This document shows, in pieces, positions 17,162-25,900 of a DNA stretch of 64,000 nt. The stretch spans positions 310,001 to 374,000 of the forward strand of contig OZ252261.1 of assembly GCA_965249955.1 (NCBI GenBank), in the 5' to 3' direction. Source of the DNA: SB11 sp965249955 (GTDB taxonomy: Bacteria > Bacteroidota > Bacteroidia > UBA8524). Within the stretch, counting starts at the first letter, position 1; the number at the start of each line of letters is the position of its first letter. The notes beneath the pieces were generated by a model. That model did no database searches, was not told where the DNA came from, and worked only from the letters and a program-made list of their open reading frames with translations. The translations under genes and the position numbers were made by a program.

Positions 17162-18034
17162 ATGATTACTTACCACAGCCATACCCACAAAAGGGATGAA
17201 AAATTTACCATACTGCTACCCAGTTGGAATAATTTGCCCTTTTTGCAAAAATGTATTGAAAGTATACGCAAAAACTCAACCTACCAACATCAAGTGGTTG
17301 TGCATGTGAACGAGGGAAGTGATGGTACTATTGAGTGGCTTGAACAAGAAAAAATTGATTACAGTTACAGTAAAACTAATGTAGGCATTTGCTATGCACT
17401 TAATGCAGCCCGCACATTGGCATACACTGATTATATAGTGTATATGAACGATGATATGTATGCTTTGCCCAATTGGGATAAAGTGTTAATGGATGAGATT
17501 GAAAAAGCAGGTACAACAATGTTTTTCTTTTCGTCAACTATGATAGAGGCGCATTACCATGCCAACCCCTGTGTAATAGCCCCGCACGATTACGGCACAT
17601 CGCTAGATGCCTTTGAAGAAGAAAGATTACTGAACGAATACAATACTTATACAATCAATGATTGGATGGGTGCAACTTGGCCTCCAAACATTGTACATAT
17701 ATCAACTTGGGATTTAGTGGGTGGGTATAGTGTAGAGTTTTCTCCGGGTATGTATAGCGACCCCGATTTTAGCATGAAACTATGGCACGCAGGCGTACGT
17801 TTGTTTAAAGGCATAGGTGCTAGTCGTGTGTATCATTTTGGTTCAAAATCAACCTTACGAGTGAAAAAGAACGACGGTTACAAAACCTTTGTAAAAAAAT
17901 GGGGCATTACACCTGGTTTATTAAGCACTAAGTATTTAAAACGTGGACAACCATATACCGGAGCCGCCCCAGAACCCGTTGAAGGACTAACAGATACTTT
18001 GAAAAAACTTAAAGCCCGAATACAAGGATTCTAA
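17162..18034 (+). CDS. Family 2 glycosyltransferase
   Basis: This 290-residue protein has a GT-A fold. The N-terminal strand FTILLPSWNNLPFLQKCIES (about 11-30), the segment VHVNEGSDGTIEWLE and the DxD-like YMNDDMYALPNWD (about 97-109) bind nucleotide-sugar and metal. The later DWMGATWPP and SPGMYSDPDFSMKLWHAG segments fit the acceptor region. It has no membrane segment. The sugar and acceptor are unknown. A TACTTTTG -7-like element (17146-17153) lies 8 bases before the ATG. It ends 70 bases before the VOC gene start. Confidence 0.87.
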   Translation: MITYHSHTHKRDEKFTILLPSWNNLPFLQKCIESIRKNSTYQHQVVVHVNEGSDGTIEWLEQEKIDYSYSKTNVGICYALNAARTLAYTDYIVYMNDDMYALPNWDKVLMDEIEKAGTTMFFFSSTMIEAHYHANPCVIAPHDYGTSLDAFEEERLLNEYNTYTINDWMGATWPPNIVHISTWDLVGGYSVEFSPGMYSDPDFSMKLWHAGVRLFKGIGASRVYHFGSKSTLRVKKNDGYKTFVKKWGITPGLLSTKYLKRGQPYTGAAPEPVEGLTDTLKKLKARIQGF

Positions 18035-18067
18035 AAAAAAATTGCTTAATACCTCAAATACTCAGTA

Positions 18068-18101
18068 TTTTGATGGTTTAAAACATTTACACCTACCTTT
18101 G
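18068..18101 (+). promoter_or_regulatory. Promoter upstream of the VOC protein gene
   Basis: TTTTG (18068-18072), 21 bases, then TACCTTTG (18094-18101) match the Bacteroidota consensus. The -7 element ends 3 bases before the ATG at 18105, so the transcript would be leaderless or nearly so. Confidence 0.6.
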
Positions 18102-18104
18102 TTT

Positions 18105-18491
18105 ATGAATTCTCCAGTAAAATATACAGGGTTAGTTCCTGCCCTTGAAACTTGGGATATAGAGGCTACTCTTACTTTTTATGTTGATACATTAGGCTTT
18201 ACTGTTGATGGCAAAATGGAAAACAACGGCAGACCCTTTTGGGCAATGCTAAGACGAGATAATGTGTGGTTGATTTTTGCTGAACCACGTGTGCAAAAAG
18301 CCGATAAAGAGCCAAAACTTACGGGGCAAATAAACATATATACCAACGATGTAGATACTGTGTGGAAGTATGTAAAGGATAAAGCAAAAGTGGTATACCC
18401 TATCGAAAATTTTAAATACGGTATGCGTGAGTTTGCTATACACGATAATAATGGCTACATAATAACTTTTGGCAAGCCTATTGATAAATAA
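18105..18491 (+). CDS. VOC family protein (glyoxalase/bleomycin-resistance fold)
   Basis: This 128-residue protein shows one vicinal-oxygen-chelate module: PALETWDIEATLTFYVDTLGF at the start and YGMREFAIHDNNGYIITFGKP at the end, where E and the aromatic strand form the usual metal or ligand site. Family members include glyoxalase I, bleomycin-binding proteins and dioxygenases, and this one cannot be narrowed. A longer frame begins at a TTG (18042), but ATG 18105 (MNSPVKYTG) is chosen because a strong promoter ends just upstream of it. The msrA gene starts 5 bases after its stop, so the two form an operon. Confidence 0.85.
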   Translation: MNSPVKYTGLVPALETWDIEATLTFYVDTLGFTVDGKMENNGRPFWAMLRRDNVWLIFAEPRVQKADKEPKLTGQINIYTNDVDTVWKYVKDKAKVVYPIENFKYGMREFAIHDNNGYIITFGKPIDK

Positions 18492-18496
18492 TAGGT

Positions 18497-19213
18497 ATGA
18501 AGTTAAACATTGTTTTAGTTATTGTGTTTTTACTCAGTAGTACTACCGCTTGTCAAACCAAAACACAAGTAAACACAGGTAATGCTACTAGCACCGACAC
18601 ATCGAACAAAGTAATATTTACTACCGCCAAAGAAAAAAATAAAGCCAATATGAGCGATACAACAATACATTACGATACTGCAACACTTGGAGCAGGCTGC
18701 TTTTGGTGTGTAGAAGCTATTTTTCAGGATTTAAATGGGGTAATAAGCGTAGCCAGTGGTTATAGTGGCGGCGGCATTAGCAACCCTACCTACCGTGAAG
18801 TATGTAGCGGACGTACAGGCCATGCAGAGGTTTGCCAAATAGTATACAACCCTAAAATACTAAGTTTTGATGAATTGCTTGAGGTGTTTTGGACTACCCA
18901 CGACCCTACAACTTTAAACCAACAGGGTGCTGATATTGGTACGCAATACCGTTCGGCAATATTTTATCATAGCGACGAGCAACGTAAAACGGCTGAAGAA
19001 TATAAACAAAAACTAAATCAAGCCAATGCTTACCCCAACCCTATTGTTACAGAAATAGCACCCTATACTGCTTTTTATAAAGCCGAAGATTACCACCAAA
19101 ACTACTACAACCAAAACGGCAGCGAACCTTATTGCCGCATTGTAATACAACCTAAAGTAGATAAGTTTAAAAAAGTATTTAAGGATAAGTTAAGCAAACA
19201 GCAATCGCAATAA
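18497..19213 (+). CDS. msrA: Peptide-methionine (S)-S-oxide reductase MsrA, lipoprotein form
   Basis: This 238-residue enzyme reduces methionine-S-sulfoxide in damaged proteins. The catalytic motif GAGCFWCVEAIF is intact (about 72-83). Family segments SGYSGG, VCSGRTGHAEV, FWTTHDPTTLNQQGADIG and YRSAIFYH follow, and YHQNYY is near the C-terminus. Residues 1-18 form a lipoprotein signal ending at a lipobox-like TTAC (Cys 19), then a linker of about 45 residues rich in T, N and S. It is therefore probably attached to a membrane in the cell envelope, repairing periplasmic proteins. It is the second gene of an operon with the VOC gene. Confidence 0.93.
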   Translation: MKLNIVLVIVFLLSSTTACQTKTQVNTGNATSTDTSNKVIFTTAKEKNKANMSDTTIHYDTATLGAGCFWCVEAIFQDLNGVISVASGYSGGGISNPTYREVCSGRTGHAEVCQIVYNPKILSFDELLEVFWTTHDPTTLNQQGADIGTQYRSAIFYHSDEQRKTAEEYKQKLNQANAYPNPIVTEIAPYTAFYKAEDYHQNYYNQNGSEPYCRIVIQPKVDKFKKVFKDKLSKQQSQ

Positions 19214-19279
19214 GAAATTAGCAAAAAGTAGATTTTGCTTTTTACATCTGAGGCAGGTTAAAAACCAACCGCCATTAAC

Positions 19280-19327
19280 AAATATAATGCAAAAGAGGGC
19301 TTTTAAGCCCTCTTTTGCATTATATTT
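19280..19327. terminator. Bidirectional terminator between msrA and fabI
   Basis: Arms of 23 bp (19280-19302 and 19305-19327) around AATGCAAAAGAGGGCTT are perfectly complementary with a TT centre. They lie between convergent genes. Confidence 0.85.
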
Positions 19328-19328
19328 T

Positions 19329-19364
19329 GGGTAGAACAGGATTTCAAATCCTATTGCTGTACCC
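19329..19364. repeat. TTTGAAA-core palindromic repeat
   Basis: AGGATTT (19338-19344) and AAATCCT (19346-19352) pair around one base, and GGGTA (19329-19333) pairs with TACCC (19360-19364) outside. The reverse complement of 19338-19355 matches 45573-45590 except for two compensating changes. It directly follows the terminator hairpin and ends at the fabI stop codon. Confidence 0.5.
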
Positions 19365-19365
19365 A

Positions 19366-20178
19366 TCATTTTCCAAAACCTTCAACAACTTCTTGGCTCA
19401 CTCCTGTAAAAGAGAAACCGCCATCGTGGAAAAGGTTTTGTTGGGTTACATAACGAGTTAAGTCGCTAAACATACTTACACAATAATCAGCACAAGCCTC
19501 TGAGGGTGCATTACCCAACGGAGATATTTTTTGTGCATAATCAAAAAAGGCATCCATACCTTTTACACCTTGCCCTGCTGTGGTTAGTGTTGGTGATTGT
19601 GAAATTGTATTTACCCTTACTTTTTTGGTTTTACCATAGTGGTAACCAAAACTACGGGCAAAAGATTCTAAAAGCGATTTTGCATCAGCCATTTCACCAT
19701 AATCGGGAAAAGTACGTTGTGCCGCTATATAGGTAAGTGCCAAAATACTTCCCCACTCGTTCATTGCATCTTTTTTGTATAAGGTTTGCATCAAACGGTG
19801 AAATGATATTGACGATATATCCATAGTTTTATGCATAAAATCGTAATTCGAGTCAGTATATGGTTTGCCTTTGCGTATGTTTAAAGACATACCTACTGAA
19901 TGAAGAACAAAATCAAGCTTACCACCCAATATCTCTTGTGATTCATCAACCAATTTTTCTAAATCTTCAGCCAAAGTAACATCAGCACCAATTACTTTCG
20001 ATCCTGTTTTCTCAGCCAAGCCGTTAATAGTACCCATACGTAGGGCTATTGGGGCATTTGTTAATGTAAATATAGCTCCTTCTTCGTGGCAACGTTCTGC
20101 TACCTTCCAAGCTATTGATTTGTCGTCTAATGCGCCAAAAATTATCCCGCGCTTTCCTTTCAATAAATTATTAGCCAT
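19366..20178 (-). CDS. fabI: Enoyl-[acyl-carrier-protein] reductase FabI
   Basis: This 270-residue NADH-dependent short-chain reductase catalyses the last step of the fatty acid elongation cycle. The N-terminal glycine-rich NAD site is KGKRGIIFGALDDKSIAW. The FabI active site Y-x6-K is present as YGEMADAK (about 155-162), and the TLTTAGQGVKGMDAF loop and the LFHDGGFSFTGV C-terminus are typical. The length fits the family. It is monocistronic, with a TAAACTTG -7-like element on the minus strand (20199-20206). Confidence 0.95.
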   Translation of the reverse strand: MANNLLKGKRGIIFGALDDKSIAWKVAERCHEEGAIFTLTNAPIALRMGTINGLAEKTGSKVIGADVTLAEDLEKLVDESQEILGGKLDFVLHSVGMSLNIRKGKPYTDSNYDFMHKTMDISSISFHRLMQTLYKKDAMNEWGSILALTYIAAQRTFPDYGEMADAKSLLESFARSFGYHYGKTKKVRVNTISQSPTLTTAGQGVKGMDAFFDYAQKISPLGNAPSEACADYCVSMFSDLTRYVTQQNLFHDGGFSFTGVSQEVVEGFGK

Positions 20179-20250
20179 TGCTTTTATTGTTTATGGCACA
20201 AGTTTAAGAAAAATAAATGGCTTGTATAAGATGTATAGTGTAAATAGCAC

Positions 20251-20281
20251 TTGATGTTTATTGATAAAATCACCATCTTTG
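20251..20281 (+). promoter_or_regulatory. Promoter of the thx gene
   Basis: TTG (20251-20253), 20 bases, then CATCTTTG (20274-20281) match the TTG/TAnnTTTG pair with one change. The ATG at 20315 is about 30 bases beyond the expected start of transcription. Confidence 0.5.
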
Positions 20282-20314
20282 CAGTCATTAAAAAAATTTA
20301 AACACGATAGTACC

Positions 20315-20437
20315 ATGGGTAAAGGTGATAAAAGAACAAAAAAGGGTAAAATAATAATGGGTTCATACGGTAACTCTCGCCCTCACAAGCCTCAAAAGCA
20401 AAAAGCAGCTAAAGGCAAAACCATTAAAAAAGACTAA
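20315..20437 (+). CDS. 30S ribosomal protein Thx-like small basic protein
   Basis: This 40-residue protein (MGKGDKRTKKGKIIMGSYGN, then RPHKPQKQK and a lysine-rich end) matches the Thx/S31e-like family. That family occupies a cavity at the top of the 30S head in Thermus and is widespread in Bacteroidota. The conserved GKGDKRTKKGKI and SYGNSRP segments identify it. It is a single-gene unit with its own promoter and a rho-independent terminator 32 bases after the stop. High lysine content and small size explain why it is easily missed. Confidence 0.88.
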   Translation: MGKGDKRTKKGKIIMGSYGNSRPHKPQKQKAAKGKTIKKD

Positions 20438-20468
20438 TTACGTTTAAAAACGTAGTACTGTATTAATA

Positions 20469-20502
20469 AAGCCGTTGATGCGAATTTTCGTTTCAACGGC
20501 TT
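20469..20502 (+). terminator. Terminator of the thx gene
   Basis: AAGCCGTTGA (20469-20478) pairs perfectly with TCAACGGCTT (20493-20502) and is followed by further T residues. Confidence 0.85.
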
Positions 20503-20533
20503 TTTTCTTTATAAAAATATATTTAAGAGTGTA

Positions 20534-21178
20534 TCAAGGCGAAAGCCTATCTAGTTTCCAAAAGCCTTCATTGCCTTTGGTATATTTTAGCCTATCGTGC
20601 AATCGGCTGGGGCGGCCTTGCCAAAACTCAACCGATGAGGGTAGTAACCTATACCCACCCCAATGCGGGGGACGTACTACGGGTTCGTTTTCGTATTGAA
20701 TGGTAAGTTCTTCTAAACGCTTATCCAGCTCTTCACGGCTTTTTATTATATGGCTTTGTTCAGATACCCAAGCACCTATTTGGCTCCCTTTGGGTCGGCT
20801 GGCAAAATACTCGTCAGATTCTTCGTGAGATACTTTTTCAATTTCTCCCTCAATGCGCACCTGTCTTTCCAGCTCAGGCCAAAAAAAAGTAAGGGCGGCG
20901 TAGGGATTTGCGGCAAGCATTTGCCCTTTATCGCTGTGGTAATTGGTAAAAAATGTAAACCCTCTCTCGTCTAATCCTTTTAGCAATACTACGCGCGCCG
21001 ATGGTTTCCCATCGGGTGTAGCCGTTGCCAAAGTCATAGCATTTACTTCTAGTACTTCGGCTTCAAGGGCTTCTCTAAACCACTTATCAAATTGCTGAAA
21101 GGGTGATGAAAGTACATCACCTTCGTTTAATGTTGCCGCCTGATAATCGGTGCGTATTTCTGAAAGGGTTTTCATCAA
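20534..21178 (-). CDS. pdxH: Pyridoxamine 5'-phosphate oxidase PdxH
   Basis: This 214-residue FMN enzyme oxidises pyridoxamine or pyridoxine phosphate to pyridoxal phosphate (vitamin B6 salvage). Family segments are all present: PSARVVLLKGLDERGFTFFT (FMN binding, about 57-76), NYHSDKG, RQVRIEGEIEKV, RPKGSQIGAWVSEQS and the C-terminal WGGYRLLPSSVEFWQG with RLHDR. It follows ffh on the same strand with a 33-base gap that holds an AT-rich repeat, so co-transcription is possible. Confidence 0.96.
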   Translation of the reverse strand: MMKTLSEIRTDYQAATLNEGDVLSSPFQQFDKWFREALEAEVLEVNAMTLATATPDGKPSARVVLLKGLDERGFTFFTNYHSDKGQMLAANPYAALTFFWPELERQVRIEGEIEKVSHEESDEYFASRPKGSQIGAWVSEQSHIIKSREELDKRLEELTIQYENEPVVRPPHWGGYRLLPSSVEFWQGRPSRLHDRLKYTKGNEGFWKLDRLSP

Positions 21179-21211
21179 TTAGAAATTTAAAATATCAAAT
21201 TTGAAATTGGT

Positions 21212-22540
21212 TTATCTTCTAAAAGGTAAGCCTTTCATACTGCGACCTGCACCTTGAAGTTTGTTCATAGTTTTCATCATCTTGCGCATATCTTCAAACT
21301 GCTTCATCAGTTGGTTTACTTCTTGTATATCTCGGCCTGCTCCCATGGCTATACGTTTACGACGAGAACCATTCATCAAAGCAGGGTTCTGACGCTCGGC
21401 GGGGGTCATTGATTGTATTATAGCTTCAATATGCTTAAATGAGTCGTCGCTCACATCTACATCTTTCATAGCCTTACCAATGCCGGGTATCATGCCCATC
21501 AAATCTTTTAGGTTACCCATTTTTTTGATTTGCTGCAATTGGCTATAAAAGTCTTCAAAGTTAAACTCGTTGCGGCTTAGTTTCTTTTGTAGTTTATCGG
21601 CTTCGTCTTGGTCAAAAACACTTTGAGCACGTTCTACCAACGATACTATATCACCCATGCCCAAAATACGTTGCGCCATACGATCAGGATAGAATACATC
21701 CAATGCATCCATCTTTTCACCCATGCTCACAAATTTTATGGGTTTGTTAACTACCGATTTTATTGATAGTGCCGCACCACCGCGTGTATCACCATCAAGT
21801 TTGGTTAGTACTACACCGTTAAAATCCAATCGCTCGTTAAAGGCAGCAGCAGTATTTACAGCATCTTGCCCCGTCATACTATCTACTACAAACAATATCT
21901 CACCGGGTTTAATAGCCTTTTTCACATTGGCTATCTCGGTCATCATCTCTTCATCAACACTTAAACGACCTGCTGTATCCACAATAACTATATTGTTACC
22001 GTTTTGCTTGGCAAACTTTATTGCTTCCTCAGCTATCTGTACAGGGTTTTTGCTATCTTCTTTTGTAAATACGGGCACACCTACTTGCTCACCCAATACT
22101 TTTAGCTGGTTTATAGCCGCAGGGCGGTACACATCACAGGCTACTAATAGGGGCTGGCGACCTTTTGATTTTAGGTAACGGGCTAATTTTCCACTAAAGG
22201 TGGTTTTACCCGAACCTTGTAAACCTGCTATAAGTATAATGGCAGGGCTACCGCTAATATCTATATCACTTTTTTGGCCACCCAATAGCTGGGTAAGCTC
22301 ATCGTTTACAATTTTAACCATTTGCTGCCCTGGTGAAACGCTGGTAAGTACGTTTGAACCTAATGCAGTAGCTTTTACATTATCAGTAAATGTTTTAGCT
22401 ATTTTATAGTTAACGTCGGCATCTATAAGTGCTTTACGTATTTCTTTTACGGTTTCGGCAACGTTTAGTTCAGTTATTTTACCTTGTCCTTTTAACGACT
22501 TAAAGGCTTTCTCTAATTTCGAACTTAAATTCTCAAACAT
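21212..22540 (-). CDS. ffh: Signal recognition particle protein Ffh
   Basis: This 442-residue SRP54 GTPase targets nascent membrane proteins to FtsY and SecYEG. The N domain is at 1-90. The G domain has G1 GLQGSGKTT (about 108-116), G3 DTAGRLS (about 190-196), G4 TKLDGDTRGGAAL (about 248-260) and GMGD near 297. The methionine-rich M domain runs from about 330 with QLQQIKKMGNLKDLMGMIPG, SRRKRIAMGAG and KQFEDMRKMMKTM. It is full length. The gap of 31 bases to the divergent DCC gene must hold both promoters. Confidence 0.97.
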   Translation of the reverse strand: MFENLSSKLEKAFKSLKGQGKITELNVAETVKEIRKALIDADVNYKIAKTFTDNVKATALGSNVLTSVSPGQQMVKIVNDELTQLLGGQKSDIDISGSPAIILIAGLQGSGKTTFSGKLARYLKSKGRQPLLVACDVYRPAAINQLKVLGEQVGVPVFTKEDSKNPVQIAEEAIKFAKQNGNNIVIVDTAGRLSVDEEMMTEIANVKKAIKPGEILFVVDSMTGQDAVNTAAAFNERLDFNGVVLTKLDGDTRGGAALSIKSVVNKPIKFVSMGEKMDALDVFYPDRMAQRILGMGDIVSLVERAQSVFDQDEADKLQKKLSRNEFNFEDFYSQLQQIKKMGNLKDLMGMIPGIGKAMKDVDVSDDSFKHIEAIIQSMTPAERQNPALMNGSRRKRIAMGAGRDIQEVNQLMKQFEDMRKMMKTMNKLQGAGRSMKGLPFRR

Positions 22541-22571
22541 TATTTAATTGTAAATTTGCAGGTACAAAGTT

Positions 22572-22988
22572 ATGGATTTGAACGAAGATTATAGCAAGCA
22601 CGGCATAGTGTTGTTTGATGGTGTTTGCAATTTGTGCAATAGTAGTGTACAGTTTATAATTAAGCACGATAAAAATGATTTTTTTCGGTTTGCTGCGCTT
22701 CAATCTGAAACAGGGCAAAAGATGCTGAAAGAAGCAGGCCTACCACAAGATTTTTTAGGAACCTTTGTATATTTTGAAAACGGCAAACACAGCACGCGCT
22801 CTACTGCGGCGCTAAGACTTAGCAAACACCTAAACGGGCTTTGGCCAATGTTTTACGTGTTATTAATTGTCCCTGCTCCTATCCGCAATTTTTTTTACAA
22901 TTTGGTGGCCAACAACCGCTATAAGTTTTTTGGTAAGCAAGATGCGTGCATGATTCCTACGCTTGAATTGAAGAATAAATTTATCTGA
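22572..22988 (+). CDS. DCC family thiol-disulfide oxidoreductase-like protein
   Basis: This 138-residue protein opens with GIVLFDGVCNLCNSSVQFII, the DxxCxxC signature of the DCC (DUF393/YuxK) family, a thioredoxin-related fold. FRFAALQSETGQKML and the later YKFFGKQDACMIP segment also match. Redox function is predicted for the family but its substrates are unknown. A TAAATTTG -7 element lies at 22551-22558, 13 bases before the ATG. The 3' end overlaps the convergent PKD gene by 8 bases. Confidence 0.9.
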   Translation: MDLNEDYSKHGIVLFDGVCNLCNSSVQFIIKHDKNDFFRFAALQSETGQKMLKEAGLPQDFLGTFVYFENGKHSTRSTAALRLSKHLNGLWPMFYVLLIVPAPIRNFFYNLVANNRYKFFGKQDACMIPTLELKNKFI

Positions 22989-25900
22989 TAAGCATTACTG
23001 TGCCGTTAAATACGTGCCAAGCACTAAAAATATCTAAATACTCAATACTATATAGGTAAACATCTTGCTGGCAAGGCTCATCTTTAAAAGTGCCGTCCCA
23101 TTGTTGCTCTACCCTATTGGTTTCAAACAATTGTTGCCCGTAACGATTAAATATACGCATTATATACTTGCGTGCCCATATTGGACCATAAGGGCCAAAT
23201 GTTTCATTTCCTTCCCTACGGTTGGGTGTAAAGGCATTGGGTATATAAAAAAAGTAATCGGGGGTTACAAGTATGGTTGTATCAGCAGAGTCTACACAAC
23301 CTTGTGCGCTTATGGCCAACAGTTTAATTTTTTGATAGCCTGTATCTTTAAAAGGATATCTAAATGTTGGGATAGTGCCTATCAGCAAAGTATCTAAATA
23401 CCATTCGATTGAAGTGAAGTTTGAAGACAGGTTTTGAAAATCGTAATAAATATTTGCTGTATCAGAATCAAATCTTGAGTATGTAAAACCTGCTTGGGGT
23501 ATACTAAATACCTCTACATAATTAAGCAGAGAATCGCTTCGCCTGCAACCGTATTGCGAACGTGCGTGTAGTTTTACTGTTTTAAGCCCTACCTGTTTGT
23601 ATATATGTGTAGGGTTTCGGGCAGTATCATCAACACTACCATCGTTATCAAAATCCCATTGGTATTGTTTTACAAAGCGAGATGAATCGGTAAAATTAAC
23701 AGTAAGTGGGGCACACCCTTGCACGGTATCGGCGGTAAATTTTATTTGTGGTTTCTGATATACTTCTACTTCAATAGGATATACGTTTTCTGAAAAACAC
23801 CCTAAAGGGTCGAGCAAAAACAAACGAGGTTGATATTTGCTAAGCTCCGTTAAAGCATTATTTGCAGTATATATATGTGTGCCGGGGCTACCGGTAGTAT
23901 CAAACTTACTACCATCACCATAGTCAAAATAATACTCGCTATACGATGAGCTTTTATCAGTAATAGTAACCGAAAGAGGCTCGCAGCCTTTGTTAATATC
24001 AAGGCTATAATCGGGCACCGGGCCATCAATACGGATATAGCCAAAACGTGTAACCGAATCTTTACAACCTCTGCTATTTATGGCTACTTGTTTTATATCA
24101 AAGCCTGATGGGCTGCTGTTTTTAAAATAAATATAAGGCAATGAAGATACATTAGTGGTTACTTGCCTTTTACCATCACCAAAATACCAAATAAGCGTAT
24201 CGGCATTTTGGGCTTGTGAAACAAAATTAACTGTAACAGGGGCGCAATAGCTTAAAGTATCAACACTAGTAAAACCTGCAATTGTTTTTATAGCTTTTAC
24301 TGTTGTTGATGCTGTATCAAAACAAGTATTCCGCTTTGATGATACTAAGTATATTGTATAAAGTCCCGAATCAGGCAACTGAAGTTTGGGTGATTTAGTG
24401 GTATTGCTGGGCGAAAAAATTGCTCCTGTGGGGCTTGAAAACCATTCATAACCATCAGGTACATAAAATGACGAATTAGATATTTGTAAGGTATTTTCTA
24501 CACAAACGGAGGGGCTTGGAATTGAAAACGTGGTTTGCAAGCCTGCCTGTATTACTTTGCTATCAAAAACTGTGTCTCTGCATCCACTGCCATTTTGTGC
24601 TATTAGTCGTATGGTATATACCCCATTAGTAGTAAAGTTAGCCCCTGTATTGGCTGCTGTTGGTGAAGTAAGTACAGCGCCACCCGATGGTGTTGCCGAC
24701 CAATTATAGGTTATTGTATTATTGGCTGGTGTTTTATAATTATGATTGAATACTACGTTTGAAGTAAGATTAGCGGTTAAGGGTATACAATCGTTATAGT
24801 TGCTTGAGGCTATTGTAAACGCAGGGGCACTTATTTGCACATGGTTAGTTTGCAATACTGTATCAGTACAGCCTACGCCCCAATTTGTTATGGTGTATAA
24901 ATTGTAAACACCGGGTGTATCTGGTGTGAATGTAACATTCTGCCCCTGAGAGGTATAACTTTCTGCTGTATCTGTAGGGTTTTGTAATATCCATGTATAA
25001 GTATACCCCGTTGAGGTTGATACTGCGGGTATACTGCTAGCCGTAAAGTTAATAGGTGTTTTTACACAAGGGCGGGTATCGCTAACTACTACATTTGTAG
25101 TAGGCTTAACTATTTTAACCGTTTTTGCCCTGCGCACCGTATCGCCACACTTTGAGTTATAAACTATCAGGGTTACGCTATATTCGCCCGTATCGTTAAA
25201 CGAATATTTAAGACTTGGGATTACCCCAGTATTTTGTGTTTTTAGTACTGTAGTGCTATCTTTATCATACACTGTCCAAAAATGTATATTGGGTTCTCCT
25301 GATGAGAATGCAGGCGAATTGGAAATAAAGCTCACCTGTCCACCCACACAAGATGTTTCCGGAATAGCACTAAAGCTACCTACTCCGTTCGATCGTATTA
25401 TCGAGTTATCAAGCCGAAGTGTATCAACACACCCTTTTGATGACTGAACTATCAGCTCCAACGAGTATGAACCATTGCCATTTGTAAAAAATACAGGTAT
25501 TGAGTCGTTTGATGTGCCTAATAAACTATTACCAGAATAAAAATTCCACGTATAGGTATGTTTAGCACTAGGGTCAATTTTTGTAGTATTAAACAAATAC
25601 ACACGAGCATTAGGGTCGCATTCTACTGAGTTTAGAATGGTAAAATTAGCTTTTGGCGGAGTGGTATAAATACTTTTGGTATAAGTTCTTTCAGATAAAC
25701 AACCGTTAAAATTTCTACTCACTTTATAATATTGGTAGCCAGTATCATTAAACTCAACAATTTGATGTTTAGGATTAGAACCTTGTTGCGGTGTACCATT
25801 TCCCAAATCCCAAATAAAATTTCCCGGTAATGAAGGGTCTGACAGCACTAAATCAATCGCTTCATTTCGGCACGCTACACTTTTTGAGTTGATTACTGAA

